Below are positions 30,339 to 39,261 of a stretch of DNA of 64,000 nucleotides, one piece after another. Source of the DNA: Paraburkholderia sp. CNPSo 3274 (GTDB lineage: Bacteria; Pseudomonadota; Gammaproteobacteria; Burkholderiales; Burkholderiaceae); contig NZ_JAMBPR010000010.1 in the NCBI RefSeq assembly GCF_024206475.1, positions 99,865-163,864 on the forward strand. The letters run 5' to 3'. The position numbers and the translations under genes were made by a program. Each line of letters opens with the position of its first letter. The first letter of the stretch is position 1. The notes under the pieces are model-generated. The model was not told the origin of the DNA, searched no databases, and saw nothing but the letters and a program-made list of their open reading frames with translations.

Positions 30339-30788
30339 ATGAGGGCAGCCATGTCCAGGCTGCAGTGCGTGATGGAAGGGAAACCCGCCACACTTCACGT
30401 CTTCGCCCAAGAAGTTGCCTGGCACTGGGGTATCAGTGTCCTTCGCGAGCGCGGCGGGGGATTTCAGGTAATTGCTTACAACGAAAGGGATTTCGCGACC
30501 GAGAGTGCAGCCATGGCGGACGGCAGTCTGGCTCTGAAGCGTATTGCCACCATGCCTGCAGCGGAATCGGGCGACACCATCGGAACTCCCTTTCCGTCAG
30601 TCGCCGAGGAACGCAGACGATACATGCGCGAGCGCGTACGTTGTGCGATGGCGCGCCTCGCAGCATGCGACGAGACGAACGCAGTCCAAGCCGCGCGCTG
30701 GGCTATCGCATGGAGTGCCCTGATCGGCGAGCAAGATTTCGATAAAACGTTGTGGAATCGACGCAAGGGTACAAGTCCCGTGGTTTGA
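30339..30788 (+). CDS. hypothetical protein (149 aa)
   Basis: Soluble protein beginning MRAAMSRLQCVMEGKPATLH (a second ATG lies at 30351). It has a predicted alpha/beta N-terminal half (VFAQEVAWHWGISVLRERGG, FQVIAYNERDFATES) and a helical C-terminal half containing several Cys and Trp. I recognise no family. The large minus-strand frame 30476-31222 overlaps it but looks like an antisense shadow. Confidence 0.45.
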   Translation: MRAAMSRLQCVMEGKPATLHVFAQEVAWHWGISVLRERGGGFQVIAYNERDFATESAAMADGSLALKRIATMPAAESGDTIGTPFPSVAEERRRYMRERVRCAMARLAACDETNAVQAARWAIAWSALIGEQDFDKTLWNRRKGTSPVV

Positions 30789-31366
30789 AGCGCCCGCGCG
30801 AGGGAGCAGCGCAGCGCTACTTCTATTGTTGGACGATGCGGCGGCCGTATTCGGTATGTGAGCGGCGGATTGCGATGCGGTGCACAGCGACACGCGAACT
30901 GAGCCTGCAAGCGAAGCACCCGGTGGGATGTCACGGTCACACCGATTAGGCGGGCTGCGGGGGTTTCGTGAGCGCCGATCGGGTGGTACTCCCGCAGGTG
31001 ACGCGATCTCCCGCGACCGGCCCGAGATGTCAGACCGGGCGTGCGCGCCTCCTTCCGCCCACGAGCGAATTTTACATAAATATAATGATCGTTTTTTTGA
31101 TTTGTAGTCCTATATTTTTGGATCGAAGCGGCGATGACGTCGCGAGGCGATCTGGCCTCAAGACCGATTACGCTTGTGAAAGATGTGGTCGTGAGTGTTA
31201 GGATTGCGAGCTCTGTTGGCAAATAAAGGGCTGGATCAACTTTTTTTAGCGGTCATGTGTCAAAGCGACAGGAATTGCCTGTCTTTGCTGTCATTACGGG
31301 GTGTGGGAGGCGGATTTCGCGGCTCAAAACGACAAGAATTGGTTGGAAAACAGCGACATTAAATGG
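30789..31366. other. intergenic stretch, AT-rich core
   Basis: No gene supported. An AT-rich patch at about 31,068-31,130 and a T-run at 31,240-31,247 stand out against the GC-rich surroundings and may be an abandoned promoter region. The stretch ends at the IS5-family insertion. Confidence 0.5.
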
Positions 31367-32845
31367 TTGCCCCTGAATAATTCGTTTCTCGTGCCGTCGG
31401 CGTCACGCGGGCAAGTCGGCGGCAATGAAACAGTTGAACAAGGCAGCGAGAATTAAGGCGCAAAGAAGCCGCAGCTTCCTGAGGATCATGCGCAGGTTGT
31501 GACCTGCGCCGCACAGCACGGCGTGCATCGCATCGCCAAGCGCCCCCTTTAGCCAGTTCCGGTCGAGCTTCCCATCGGTCTTCATGTGGCCGATAGCTGG
31601 CTCGATCGCGCTGCGCCGTCTGATCATTGCGCGTAGTCCGCGTGTGATACCCCGGCGCAATCCCGGGTGGTAGATCTTCACGCCGTCGATGGCGACACCC
31701 TTGTAGCCGCGGTCGACGATGGCCACTTCTGGTGTGGCGTCGCACAGGATTGCCGCCTGCTCCAGTGCTTCAGCCAGCGTGTGTCCGTCGTACGGATTGC
31801 CAGGCATCGAGCGCATGCCAACGACCAGACCTTCCTTGTGGGTCGTCGTGATCGAAACCTTTACGCCGAATTCATAGGGTATGCGTGCTTTGCCCTTCGC
31901 CAGACATTCGACTTCCGGTGCGTGAAGCGCGTAGAGCTTGTTTTTGTCCTTCGGCTTCTGCGCCAGGATGCGCTTCGTGCGACCGATCAGTTCCAGCAGG
32001 GCAGCACGGCCTGAGTCTGCCACCTGGACGACCTGCCGCTCCACATCGCGCATGACGCGCCCAACGCGCGAACGCAGCGTGCGCAATGCCTTTCTCATGC
32101 GTTTGTACTGCTTCGCGTGAGCGTAGCGGCCGATCTGCAGTCCCAGATGCGGTGCCTCGCGGTTGTAGTTCTGCCGCAGTTTTAGTCCGTGCCGCGCCGC
32201 CGCCTTCACCAGATGTTCGCGACACCGCTCGAGCAATCGCGAATCGGTTGGATAGGCAATCGCCTTCTCCATGACCGTGGTGTCTACAATCACGCGCTTC
32301 ACGCTTGCAGCCTTGATCACACCGGCACGTTTGGCTGCTTCGATCGTCTCGGCTAGTAGTTCCTCAACCCCGGCTTCTCCCAGACGCTTGCGCCAGCGCG
32401 TCAGGCTCGACGGGTCGATCGGAGGTTCGGTCTGCAAATAGTCTCACCGGTGAACACCTGCCAGTACGGGTTCTCCACCCATTGCCAGACGACCTCTTCG
32501 TCGGACAGGTCGAATGCGTGCTGCAGATACAGCAGCCCAGCGATCAGCCTGGGTGATGTCGCCGGTCGCCCTTTGCGCGACACGAAGCATTCGCTCATCG
32601 ACGCACTCAGTCGATCCCAGCTGATCAAATCGGCCAGATGCACCAACGGATGCTTCAGGTTGATCTGCTCGCGCAGAGGGTGCCGGAACAAATCACCATC
32701 GCTCACCGCTGTCTTCGGACCCATCCAGACCTCGACAGAATTTGCAGGAAACCACCCATAATCTGCCAGGTTCCTGCAAATGCATCAACCACTTTCCGCT
32801 TCAAAGCCTTGCTGCACAAGGCACTTCGAATTATTCAGACCCGAC
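31367..32845 (-). mobile_element. IS5-family insertion sequence (inactive copy)
   Basis: The ends carry a 12-bp perfect inverted repeat, CTGAATAATTCG at 31373-31384 and its complement at 32827-32838, with weakly matched bases outside. TAAATGG occurs just outside both ends (31360-31366 and 32846-32852) and may be a target duplication, although IS5 members usually duplicate 4 bp or fewer, so the exact boundaries are uncertain by a few bases. The element contains one frameshifted transposase. Confidence 0.75.
31403..32724 (-). pseudogene. IS5-family transposase with one-base frameshift
   Basis: N-terminal part (from 32724): DUF772-like LREQINLKHPLVHLADLISW and ending VENPYWQVFTGET. The continuation TEPPIDPSSLTRWRKRLGEAG is in another frame, so one base is missing at about 32,440. 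The rest is a full DDE domain (VIVDTTVMEKAIAYPTDSRL, AIVDRGYKGVAIDGV, RRSAIEPAIGHMKTDG) to the stop at 31403. Apart from the frameshift all catalytic segments look intact. Confidence 0.88.
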
Positions 32846-32864
32846 TAAATGGTGAACTCCACAA

Positions 32865-33221
32865 GACGCCAGCAGCAACGAGACTGCGAGTGCGGGCGCC
32901 AAGGGCGCGTTCGTGGACGACACGCTGAGCGTCGAACAACAATTCACATCCGCACTCACCAAAACGGTGTCGACTTACGATTTTTCGCAGAGCCTGCAGT
33001 TCGCAGAAGTGAAGCTGGAGCACGCACTCATGCCCGGGGCGCAGGCTCCACGGCCGTACACACCGTATTAGTCCTTCATGGAGGCGGCGGTCGATCCGCA
33101 GATTATCAGCGGGCATAACGGCATCTTCTCCGCACCTTTCATGGACTTCCTGCTGCGCTACATCGGCTTCGTGGAGGCAAAGCGCTATTTGCTCACGCAA
33201 CTGCCCGATCCCGCGCAGTAA
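32865..33221 (+). pseudogene. unrecognised frame broken by an in-frame TAG, 5' part removed by the IS
   Basis: One plus frame reads GAKGAFVDDTLSVEQQFTSA, then FSQSLQFAEVKLEHALMPGA and PRPYTPY, meets TAG at 33064-33066, and continues in the same frame as SFMEAAVDPQIISGHNGIF, APFMDFLLRYIGFVEAKRYL to a TAA at 33221. Both halves look protein-like with good codon use. The start is absent: a TGA at the IS junction closes the frame upstream. It is either a recent pseudogene or the tail of a gene split by the IS5 element. Family unknown. Confidence 0.5.
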
Positions 33222-33267
33222 GGCGGAGCACCATGGCGGTATGCCTCTGCAAACGTGCGCCAGTCTT

Positions 33268-34920
33268 CTAGCCTCTTTCGCGTTGCCGGTGCGCCGATCG
33301 GTGGCTTGCGCTTTCGACATCGAGCGCCGTAGCGGTGATTTTCAGGGGGGAGGGCGAACTTCTTTCGTGAGGTTGCAGTCCAAGTCGATTGCACATGCCA
33401 GCCTCAGGTGGCGCGCCTGTCAGTGCGGTGTTGATAAATCCACCTTTGCGACTTGCGGTGGCGCGCATCTCCGCTTCGCTGCATCCGAACGCTTCCAGGA
33501 AGGAACGTGGCATGCCTTTGCGGCATTGCGGTCGCTTCTTCGTGGCCGGCTCAACCATGTGGGTGGAGGCGGCGCCCGGAATCAAAGCGAGTTGCTGACG
33601 CGCACGTCCAGCCGATTCTTCGTTCAGCGCTATTGCCTTCTCATATGCATCGAGCGCGTCATTTGCGTCGCCGTCGTAAGCAGCATTCGCGGTCCGGTTT
33701 CCAGGCGTAACGAGTAAGGGTCGTGAGGCGTCGCCCAGGTTGACGTATGCCTCTTGATAGTCGGGATCGAGTTTCACCGCGCTCCTGGCCGCGTCCCGCG
33801 CCAACTTGCGATAATCAAGCAGCGATGTGGAGGCCGATGTGGCACGCGCGCTCGTCTCAGCTAGTGCGTTATAGGAGCGCGCAAGTGCATTGAACGCTGG
33901 CGCGTACCGGGGGTTTTGATTGATTGCTTCTGCCAATACCTCGGCAGCGGCCTCGTAACAGCCGAGATCGTTGAGCGCGACGCCCCAGTTGTAATAGGCC
34001 CATGGCAGCACCTTCTGCCATGATGCATCGCTTTGGCTTTGGTCGCGAATGAAGCGCGTGTGCGCGATGGCGCTCGTGTAATGCTCGGTTAAATCGTCGA
34101 TCTTGGACAACAATAACTCTGCCAGGGCGGCATGGTCATGTGCACGCTCGACTCTTTGGTCATTCTTTATGAAGTGAAGTTTGAACAATATCCGCATCGC
34201 CCACTCCTTGATACCAATGGGTTTATACGGCTCTTTCCCCCCGCCCGCGGCAATCTGGTCATATCTCGTTTGCACTTCATGAAAGTCGCAGTTCGTGCTA
34301 TTGGAAAAGCATTTTTCTTGTTGGTCATTCAAAAGGTTATCCGCGTATTGCAAGGCACTTTGGTGCTCCAGTAATTTCATTGCCGCACGTTGGAGTGTTT
34401 CCTCCATGACCACGGTCGCGCTCGACCCTTTCACAAGTTTCTCGCCTGGCTTGTGCGCTGGCAACTCGGTGTTCACCATCGTTTGATGAACCGAAATTGA
34501 CTCTCCGTTTGCATCGCGAAGGGTGAGGTCCACGGAAAATCCTGACGAGGAGCCAGTCACGCGTCCGTATACCGATGCGTCGAGTTCGAGTAAGCCGCGT
34601 GCGTACTCGACCACTGAGCGCATGGAAAGCCCTGTGCCCGGCATGGAAAACTCGGGGAGATTGAACTCGGTTAGCACGACTTCATCAGCGTCCGTGGAAC
34701 TGGAGCGCGGCGTGACACCTTTCGCCGTTTTATGCAACTCGCTTAGGGCATCGACCAGCATATTCTGCAGCGCCTGCTCCGTGAAGCCGCTTTTCTTCAA
34801 TGCATCGGACACCTGAATCGGTTGGACGATCGTCGCCGGCCCGGTGAAGATCTGGTACACGCAGACCACGATTAAGAGGAACGCGAGAGCAAAGCCAAAT
34901 ATCTTGGCACAGAGGTTCAT
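33268..34920 (-). CDS. membrane-anchored TPR protein
   Basis: A 550-aa protein. The start MNLCAKIFGF (34920) has GGAGA upstream. One N-terminal transmembrane helix (about 7-27) is followed by a periplasmic or cytoplasmic domain (about 30-270, no recognised family) and at least two TPR-like repeats: WAYYNWGVALNDLGCYEAAA with PRYAPAFNALARSYNALAE, then PDYQEAYVNLGDASRP and DALDAYEKAIALN. The C-terminal 100 residues are low-complexity and basic. It probably serves as a scaffold for protein interactions. It stands alone, between insertion debris on both sides. Confidence 0.7.
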   Translation of the reverse strand: MNLCAKIFGFALAFLLIVVCVYQIFTGPATIVQPIQVSDALKKSGFTEQALQNMLVDALSELHKTAKGVTPRSSSTDADEVVLTEFNLPEFSMPGTGLSMRSVVEYARGLLELDASVYGRVTGSSSGFSVDLTLRDANGESISVHQTMVNTELPAHKPGEKLVKGSSATVVMEETLQRAAMKLLEHQSALQYADNLLNDQQEKCFSNSTNCDFHEVQTRYDQIAAGGGKEPYKPIGIKEWAMRILFKLHFIKNDQRVERAHDHAALAELLLSKIDDLTEHYTSAIAHTRFIRDQSQSDASWQKVLPWAYYNWGVALNDLGCYEAAAEVLAEAINQNPRYAPAFNALARSYNALAETSARATSASTSLLDYRKLARDAARSAVKLDPDYQEAYVNLGDASRPLLVTPGNRTANAAYDGDANDALDAYEKAIALNEESAGRARQQLALIPGAASTHMVEPATKKRPQCRKGMPRSFLEAFGCSEAEMRATASRKGGFINTALTGAPPEAGMCNRLGLQPHERSSPSPLKITATALDVESASHRSAHRQRERG

Positions 34921-35286
34921 GACTATCTCCATGGACGGCGTCCTGCCGTCGCGCGACGCATCAATGCATGGTCCATGCCATTCGCATCGAACGTTGTGCT
35001 GTAAAGGAATGCGCGGAGATCAAGACCCTGGAGTGCGAAACATGTTGGAATTGCGCCGACTGATTGGCAAGGATAGTTCGGGTTTATCCGTCATTTAATA
35101 GACGAAAGCGGGAAGTCACCCGAGTAGAGCGCCCTGCAGACCGCGAGCGAACGAGTGAGTTTCGGAAAGGAGCAAGTGGATATTTGCAAACCTGACGAAT
35201 TCCTCGATGGCGGTTTTTTTTCAACAGAAACGCCGATATCCGGATTGATAACATCCGGTCTCGACGGTTCGCAGTTTTAGCGTGGC

Positions 35287-35306
35287 CGCTGCTCAATTGA
35301 GCAGCG
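35287..35306. repeat. 20-bp perfect palindrome
   Basis: CGCTGCTCAATTGAGCAGCG reads identically on both strands with no spacer. It lies in a 645-bp gene-free stretch (34,921-35,565), about 260 bp before the Tn3-type transposase remnant. It could be a dimer-binding operator, a resolution site relic or the footprint of an excised element. Confidence 0.6.
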
Positions 35307-35565
35307 TGACGGCGAAAAGCGAACGGCAAGCGCCGAAGATTGGTGTCGCCTTGATTTCAGCGCATTTCGCGACGGGTAGCGCGGTCTAGGCGCGGCGCGG
35401 GTTTGCGAGGCGGACCCGTTAAAATACCTCACCAAATCAATCACTTGCTGTCTGGGTGGTGCCTCCGGTCACGGTTGAGCTCTTATTTTCGCAGGTAGTA
35501 GTCGTTGCCCCGTCATTCGCTGTCGCTATGCTCATTGGTCCGTCTTTCGCTTCAAGGCGAGCGCG

Positions 35566-36540
35566 ATGGAACACTGGCAAGTCACCTATCTTGGCACCCG
35601 GCAGATTCCTCGCGAACTCACCGAGTTCGACCTTGCCGCGTTCTTCACCTTCTCAGCGAAGGAGCGCGCACTGATCGAGGCGCGTCGCGGCGACCTATAC
35701 CGGCTTGCCGTCGCGCTCCACATCGGCTTTATCCGGATGAGCGGCCGCACGCTCGACGCCTACAAGCAAGTTCCCAAAGTGCTCTGGAATCACCTTGGCG
35801 CGCAACTGGCGGTCGATCCGCCCGATCCAGGCACGCTGCGGACGCTGTATGAAACGCGGGCTCGCAAGCTCATCGATCATCAGGTCCTCGCATATCAGAC
35901 GCTCGGCTTCCGGCCGATGGCCGAGCACCAGCGCCGGTATGTCGTGCGCTGGCTCAAAGAACGCCTGACAGGCCGCCCCGAGCGCGGAGACTTGCTGTAC
36001 GAATTGAAACGCTGGCTCTACGAGCATCACATCCTGATCGTCCACGATCGATTGCTCAAGCGGCTCATCGTAAAGGCTGGGCAGGATGTCGAAGGATCTC
36101 TAACCGAGGGGCTTATTGGTGCGTTTGGCGACGCGACACTGGACCGCTGGAGTCGGCTGTTGGCACAACCTGGCAATGACCATGCGAGCCTGCAGCAATG
36201 GTTGTGGGCCGTACCCCTGCGGCAGTCTACGCATCAAATGGGGGAGGTGTTCAAAAACATCGATCGCCTTTATGCGGTCGGCGTGCATCAAGGCTGGCCG
36301 ACGCTTTGCAACGAAGCCGCTGTGCGGCACTACGCGCGGCGCTGCGCGCGTCGGCCGCCTTCGATCAGTAAGCGCGTCGAGCAACGAGCGCGCTGGCTGG
36401 AAGCAGCCTGCTTCATGCGTTACGCGCTGTGCTCCGCAACCGATCAGCTGCTATCGATGCTGCGTCGCTGGATCCGGAAGGTGGTCAACGACGCGACGCG
36501 CGAGGTCGAATCAGTCCCATTAGATCCTAACGCGCGTCTC
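35566..36540 (+). pseudogene. Tn3-family transposase, N-terminal third only
   Basis: Plus-strand frame with the DUF4158 N-terminal domain of Tn3-type TnpA (WQVTYLGTRQIPRELTEFDL, FTFSAKERALIEARRGDLYR, LAVALHIGFIRMSGRTLDAY). Full TnpA is near 1,000 aa; here only about 325 residues precede the abrupt change at about 36,540, where another transposase begins. The DDE domain is absent. Confidence 0.85.
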
Positions 36541-36559
36541 CGCGAATTCGCATCAGGTA

Positions 36560-36994
36560 GGCCTGTACCGTGCGGTGGATCGGGCTGGCCAGACGGTGGA
36601 CTTCATGCTCAGAGCCCGACGCGACGTGGCTGCGGCCAAAGTCTTTTTCAGCAAGGCCATCAGGCACGAGAGCCAGCCGCCGGAGACTATCACGCTCGAC
36701 GGCTATGCGGCTTCGCACCGCGCGGTGCGCGAAATGGAGACTGATGGTCTGCTGCCTGAAGACACGAAGGTCCGCTCCTCAAAATATCTAAATAACGTGA
36801 TCGACCAGGACCATCGCCACATCAAGTCCAGAACGAACGTGATGCCTGGATTCAAGCGATTCAGGAGCGCCGCAACCACAATTTCAGGCATCGAGTTGAT
36901 GCATCGCATTCGCAAGGGGCAATTCGATCTCGCGAAGCTCGGGCTCAAGGATGCCGCGCCCGCCGTATGGAATGCGGTCCTGTCCGATAGATAA
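36560..36994 (+). pseudogene. IS6-family transposase, C-terminal part
   Basis: From about 36560 the frame reads [20 protein letters not shown], then [20 protein letters not shown] and [16 protein letters not shown] to 36994. It carries the last two DDE blocks of an IS6/IS26-type enzyme. The start, HTH and first Asp are missing because the sequence is fused to the Tn3 transposase fragment. It differs in sequence from the IS6 remnant at 22.8 kb. Confidence 0.85.
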
Positions 36995-37012
36995 GGTATC
37001 CTGCCTATATAG

Positions 37013-37336
37013 CATTGCTCAACCCGACTACCTATTCGCACCGGAACCAAATCATCATCGACACCGCGCGTATCACCTGCCGGCAGGGCATTCTCAGCCG
37101 GCGTGTGCAGAGCCTCGAGCTCCTCCGCATTCAGGACGTGACACCGGTTCATCCGTGGTGGCAGCGGCCGTTTCGGTATCGGCACTGTGATCGTGCTGAC
37201 CAGCGACTCCAACAATCCCCAATGGCGCCTGCCAGGCATGCGCAGCGCCGAGCAGCTGCGCGACGAGCTCAACATCGCGGCGATCGCACTGCGCGACGCG
37301 AAGGGCATCCGCGAGGTGAATATGGGTCGAGTATAA
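37013..37336 (+). pseudogene. bacterial PH-domain (DUF304/YdbT-like) membrane protein remnant
   Basis: Text LNPTTYSHRNQIIIDT then GILSRRVQSLELLRIQDVTP and HPWWQRP, followed after a frame change at about 37,170 by FGIGTVIVLTSDSNNPQWRL, MRSAEQLRDELN and IREVNMGRV to a stop at 37336. This matches the PH domain half of YdbS/YdbT-like proteins. The N-terminal membrane part is absent; the IS6 fragment abuts it. Confidence 0.7.
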
Positions 37337-37344
37337 GCAGGCAT

Positions 37345-37602
37345 ATGAGCAAAGGAAAAATCGTCGATGAGGAGGCGCGTGAGCGCCTGATTATCTGGCT
37401 GCGTCGGCGCATGACGGAATTCGGCGTCACGCCGGAAGCACTCGCGGCGGCGATCGAGCATGACCGCGAACATCCGCCGCTTTTCCACGACGCGCACGGC
37501 AACAAATGGGACGGCGAAGGGGAGAAACCAGGGTGGCTCGCGGCCGCCGAACGGGCGGGCGTTGATCCGGCGTTCTTCCCCATCCGGCCAGAGCAGAACT
37601 AG
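37345..37602 (+). CDS. small H-NS-like DNA-binding protein
   Basis: An 85-aa protein. An N-terminal helix (EEARERLIIWLRRRMTEFGV) precedes a motif FHDAHGNKWDGEGEKPGWLA resembling the C-terminal DNA-binding segment of H-NS/BprA-type proteins (YRD..G..W.G.G..P.WL). The coiled-coil oligomerisation part is shorter than in true H-NS, so it may act as a modulator. ATG 37345 has a weak GCAGG upstream. It sits beside the left inverted repeat of the pilus segment. Confidence 0.6.
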   Translation: MSKGKIVDEEARERLIIWLRRRMTEFGVTPEALAAAIEHDREHPPLFHDAHGNKWDGEGEKPGWLAAAERAGVDPAFFPIRPEQN

Positions 37603-37627
37603 CCAGTACCGATCGGCTAGGGATGAA

Positions 37628-37675
37628 CTCAAGATTCGGACGAGAACGTACGATAGCCGCGCCGCAGAATCATAT
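37628..37675 (+). repeat. 48-bp repeat, left copy of an inverted pair
   Basis: Shares about 42 of 48 ungapped positions with the reverse complement of 45758-45805. Both copies contain the blocks TTCGGACGA, AACGTACGAT and GCGCCGCAGAATCA. No tRNA gene or ORF explains it. It bounds the pilus/cyclase segment on the left. Confidence 0.75.
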
Positions 37676-37831
37676 GGATCAATGGATTCTCGCCATCGCC
37701 CCGCGCAGCGCCTCGCCGGCCAGACAAGAACCACACAATCCCTTACCTCTCATGGGGAAGTTATTGTAACTTTTTGTTAATGTGGAATTTATTTAATTGA
37801 TAAACGGATGCTTTCGTATGAACATCTCCGG

Positions 37832-37853
37832 CAATCGCGCGCCAGCGCGATTG
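37832..37853 (+). promoter_or_regulatory. 9-bp stem hairpin in the pilus operon leader
   Basis: CAATCGCGC (37832-37840) pairs perfectly with GCGCGATTG (37845-37853) around a GCCA loop, 58 nt before the first pilin ATG and without a T run. An AT-rich stretch just upstream (37,765-37,810) is the likely promoter. The hairpin could protect the mRNA or be a regulator site. Confidence 0.6.
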
Positions 37854-37910
37854 TGAAGCCGTAGCGGCCATCACCAATACTTCACCGTGCTACCGCCGGA
37901 GGACCGATCA

Positions 37911-38435
37911 ATGAAACTGCAGATTCTCTCATCAGCGCTCGCCGTTGCCCTGGCATTCGGACCGGTCCTGCCAGTCGCGCAGGCCGCGACCTACAGTAAC
38001 GGCACGGCTACGGCGACCTTCAACGTCACCCTGACGCTGCAGGCCAACTGTTCGATCTCGGCGACGCCGCTGAACTTCGGCACAAACGGCGTGCTGGCCA
38101 CCGCGTTGAACCAGCAGACCTCGGTCGCGGTGACCTGCACCAACACCACGCCGTACAACGTCGGCCTTGATGCCGGCACGGTGGCCGGGTCGACCGTGAC
38201 GAGCCGTTTGATGGCGGGCACCGCCACCGGCAATACCGGCACGACAGTGGCCTTCCAGCTCTATCAGGACGCCGGCCGCACGACGGTCTGGGGTAACACG
38301 CAGGGCACGAATACGGTAGCGGGCACCGGCACCGGGTCGGCGCAGTCGATTCCCCTCTACGGCCAGGTGCCGGCGCAAACCACACCGAAGCCGGATACCT
38401 ATCAGACCAGCGTTACTGCGACGGTCTACTTCTGA
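37911..38435 (+). CDS. Csu-type pilin (spore coat U domain)
   Basis: Secreted major-pilin-like subunit of 174 aa. It has a signal peptide (to about residue 25, VAQAATY), then one SCPU domain with the early Cys (LTLQANCSISATPLNFG), a second Cys (VAVTCTNTTPYNVGLDAG) and the C-terminal YGQVPAQTTPKPDTYQTSVTATVYF pattern ending in Phe. GGAGGA lies 7 nt before the ATG. It is the first gene of a four-gene archaic chaperone-usher operon (pilin-chaperone-usher-tip). Confidence 0.9.
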   Translation: MKLQILSSALAVALAFGPVLPVAQAATYSNGTATATFNVTLTLQANCSISATPLNFGTNGVLATALNQQTSVAVTCTNTTPYNVGLDAGTVAGSTVTSRLMAGTATGNTGTTVAFQLYQDAGRTTVWGNTQGTNTVAGTGTGSAQSIPLYGQVPAQTTPKPDTYQTSVTATVYF

Positions 38436-38452
38436 CCGCCCGCCGAGATCGT

Positions 38453-39190
38453 ATGGCCGGATCCAGCCGCTATCTGGCCATCCTGCTGGCCGCCGCCCTG
38501 TTGCCGTGGCCGCTGGCGACACTCGCTGCCACGCTGCAGATCTCGCCGGTGATGATCGACCTGCAGGCAGACGAGAACGCAACCGGGATCACGTTGCGCA
38601 ACCCGGGTGACAGCCCGCTCTACGGACAGGTGCGGGTGTTCCGCTGGGATCAGGTTAATGGTGAAGACGCATTGACGCCGACACAGGACCTGATCGCCAG
38701 CCCGCCACTGATTCAGATTGCGGCGCAGACCGACCAGCTGGTCCGGCTGGTGCGCGCCACGCCTGCCCCCGTCGCCGCCGAACAGTGTTTTCGTGTCCTC
38801 ATCGATGAACTGCCGCAGCCAGGGGCCGCGCCGACAAACGGCGTGACGATCCGGCTACGCTACTCAGTGCCGGTCTTCATCGAACCGGCCGGTGCGGCCG
38901 GCCAGCCCAGGCTTGCCTGGCATCTGGTGCGGACCAGCCAGGGGTGGGCAATGCGCATCGGAAACACCGGCACGCGACGCGCGCAGATCGCGGCGGTTCA
39001 ACTGGTGAATGGCGCCGGCAAAGTCTACGTGGTCAACAAGGGACTGCTCGGCTATGCACTGGCGGGACGTGAGGGGCAGTGGCCGGTGCCGCTGCCGGCG
39101 GATGCGGACCTGGGCGGCACCCTGAAGGTTCGGGCTGCCGTCAATTCGCTGCCGGTCGAAGCCGCCGTGACGGTGGAACCGTCCAGCTGA
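38453..39190 (+). CDS. periplasmic pilus chaperone (CsuC-like)
   Basis: A 245-aa PapD-fold chaperone with a signal peptide (to about residue 24) and an N-terminal Ig domain (LQISPVMIDLQADENATGIT, LRNPGDSPLYGQVRVFRWDQ) followed by the F1-G1 strand region (CFRVLIDELPQPG, VTIRLRYSVPVFIEPAG). It escorts pilin subunits to the usher by donor-strand complementation. It lies 17 bp after the pilin gene. Confidence 0.92.
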   Translation: MAGSSRYLAILLAAALLPWPLATLAATLQISPVMIDLQADENATGITLRNPGDSPLYGQVRVFRWDQVNGEDALTPTQDLIASPPLIQIAAQTDQLVRLVRATPAPVAAEQCFRVLIDELPQPGAAPTNGVTIRLRYSVPVFIEPAGAAGQPRLAWHLVRTSQGWAMRIGNTGTRRAQIAAVQLVNGAGKVYVVNKGLLGYALAGREGQWPVPLPADADLGGTLKVRAAVNSLPVEAAVTVEPSS

Positions 39191-39261
39191 CCCGGCCGCC
39201 ATTCGTTCATCGCTTGCCTGTGTACTGCCTGGAGTTGCCACCATGCGCTGCCGCCCGACCC

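Noticed and set aside
30476..31222. 248-aa minus-strand frame covering the gap before the IS5 element
   Set aside because: Most of it is antisense to the 149-aa gene, with Arg/Ser-rich composition and no motif. Not supported.
32835..33320. 161-aa minus-strand frame
   Set aside because: It starts inside the TPR gene's end and runs antisense to the more protein-like TAG-interrupted frame into the IS end.
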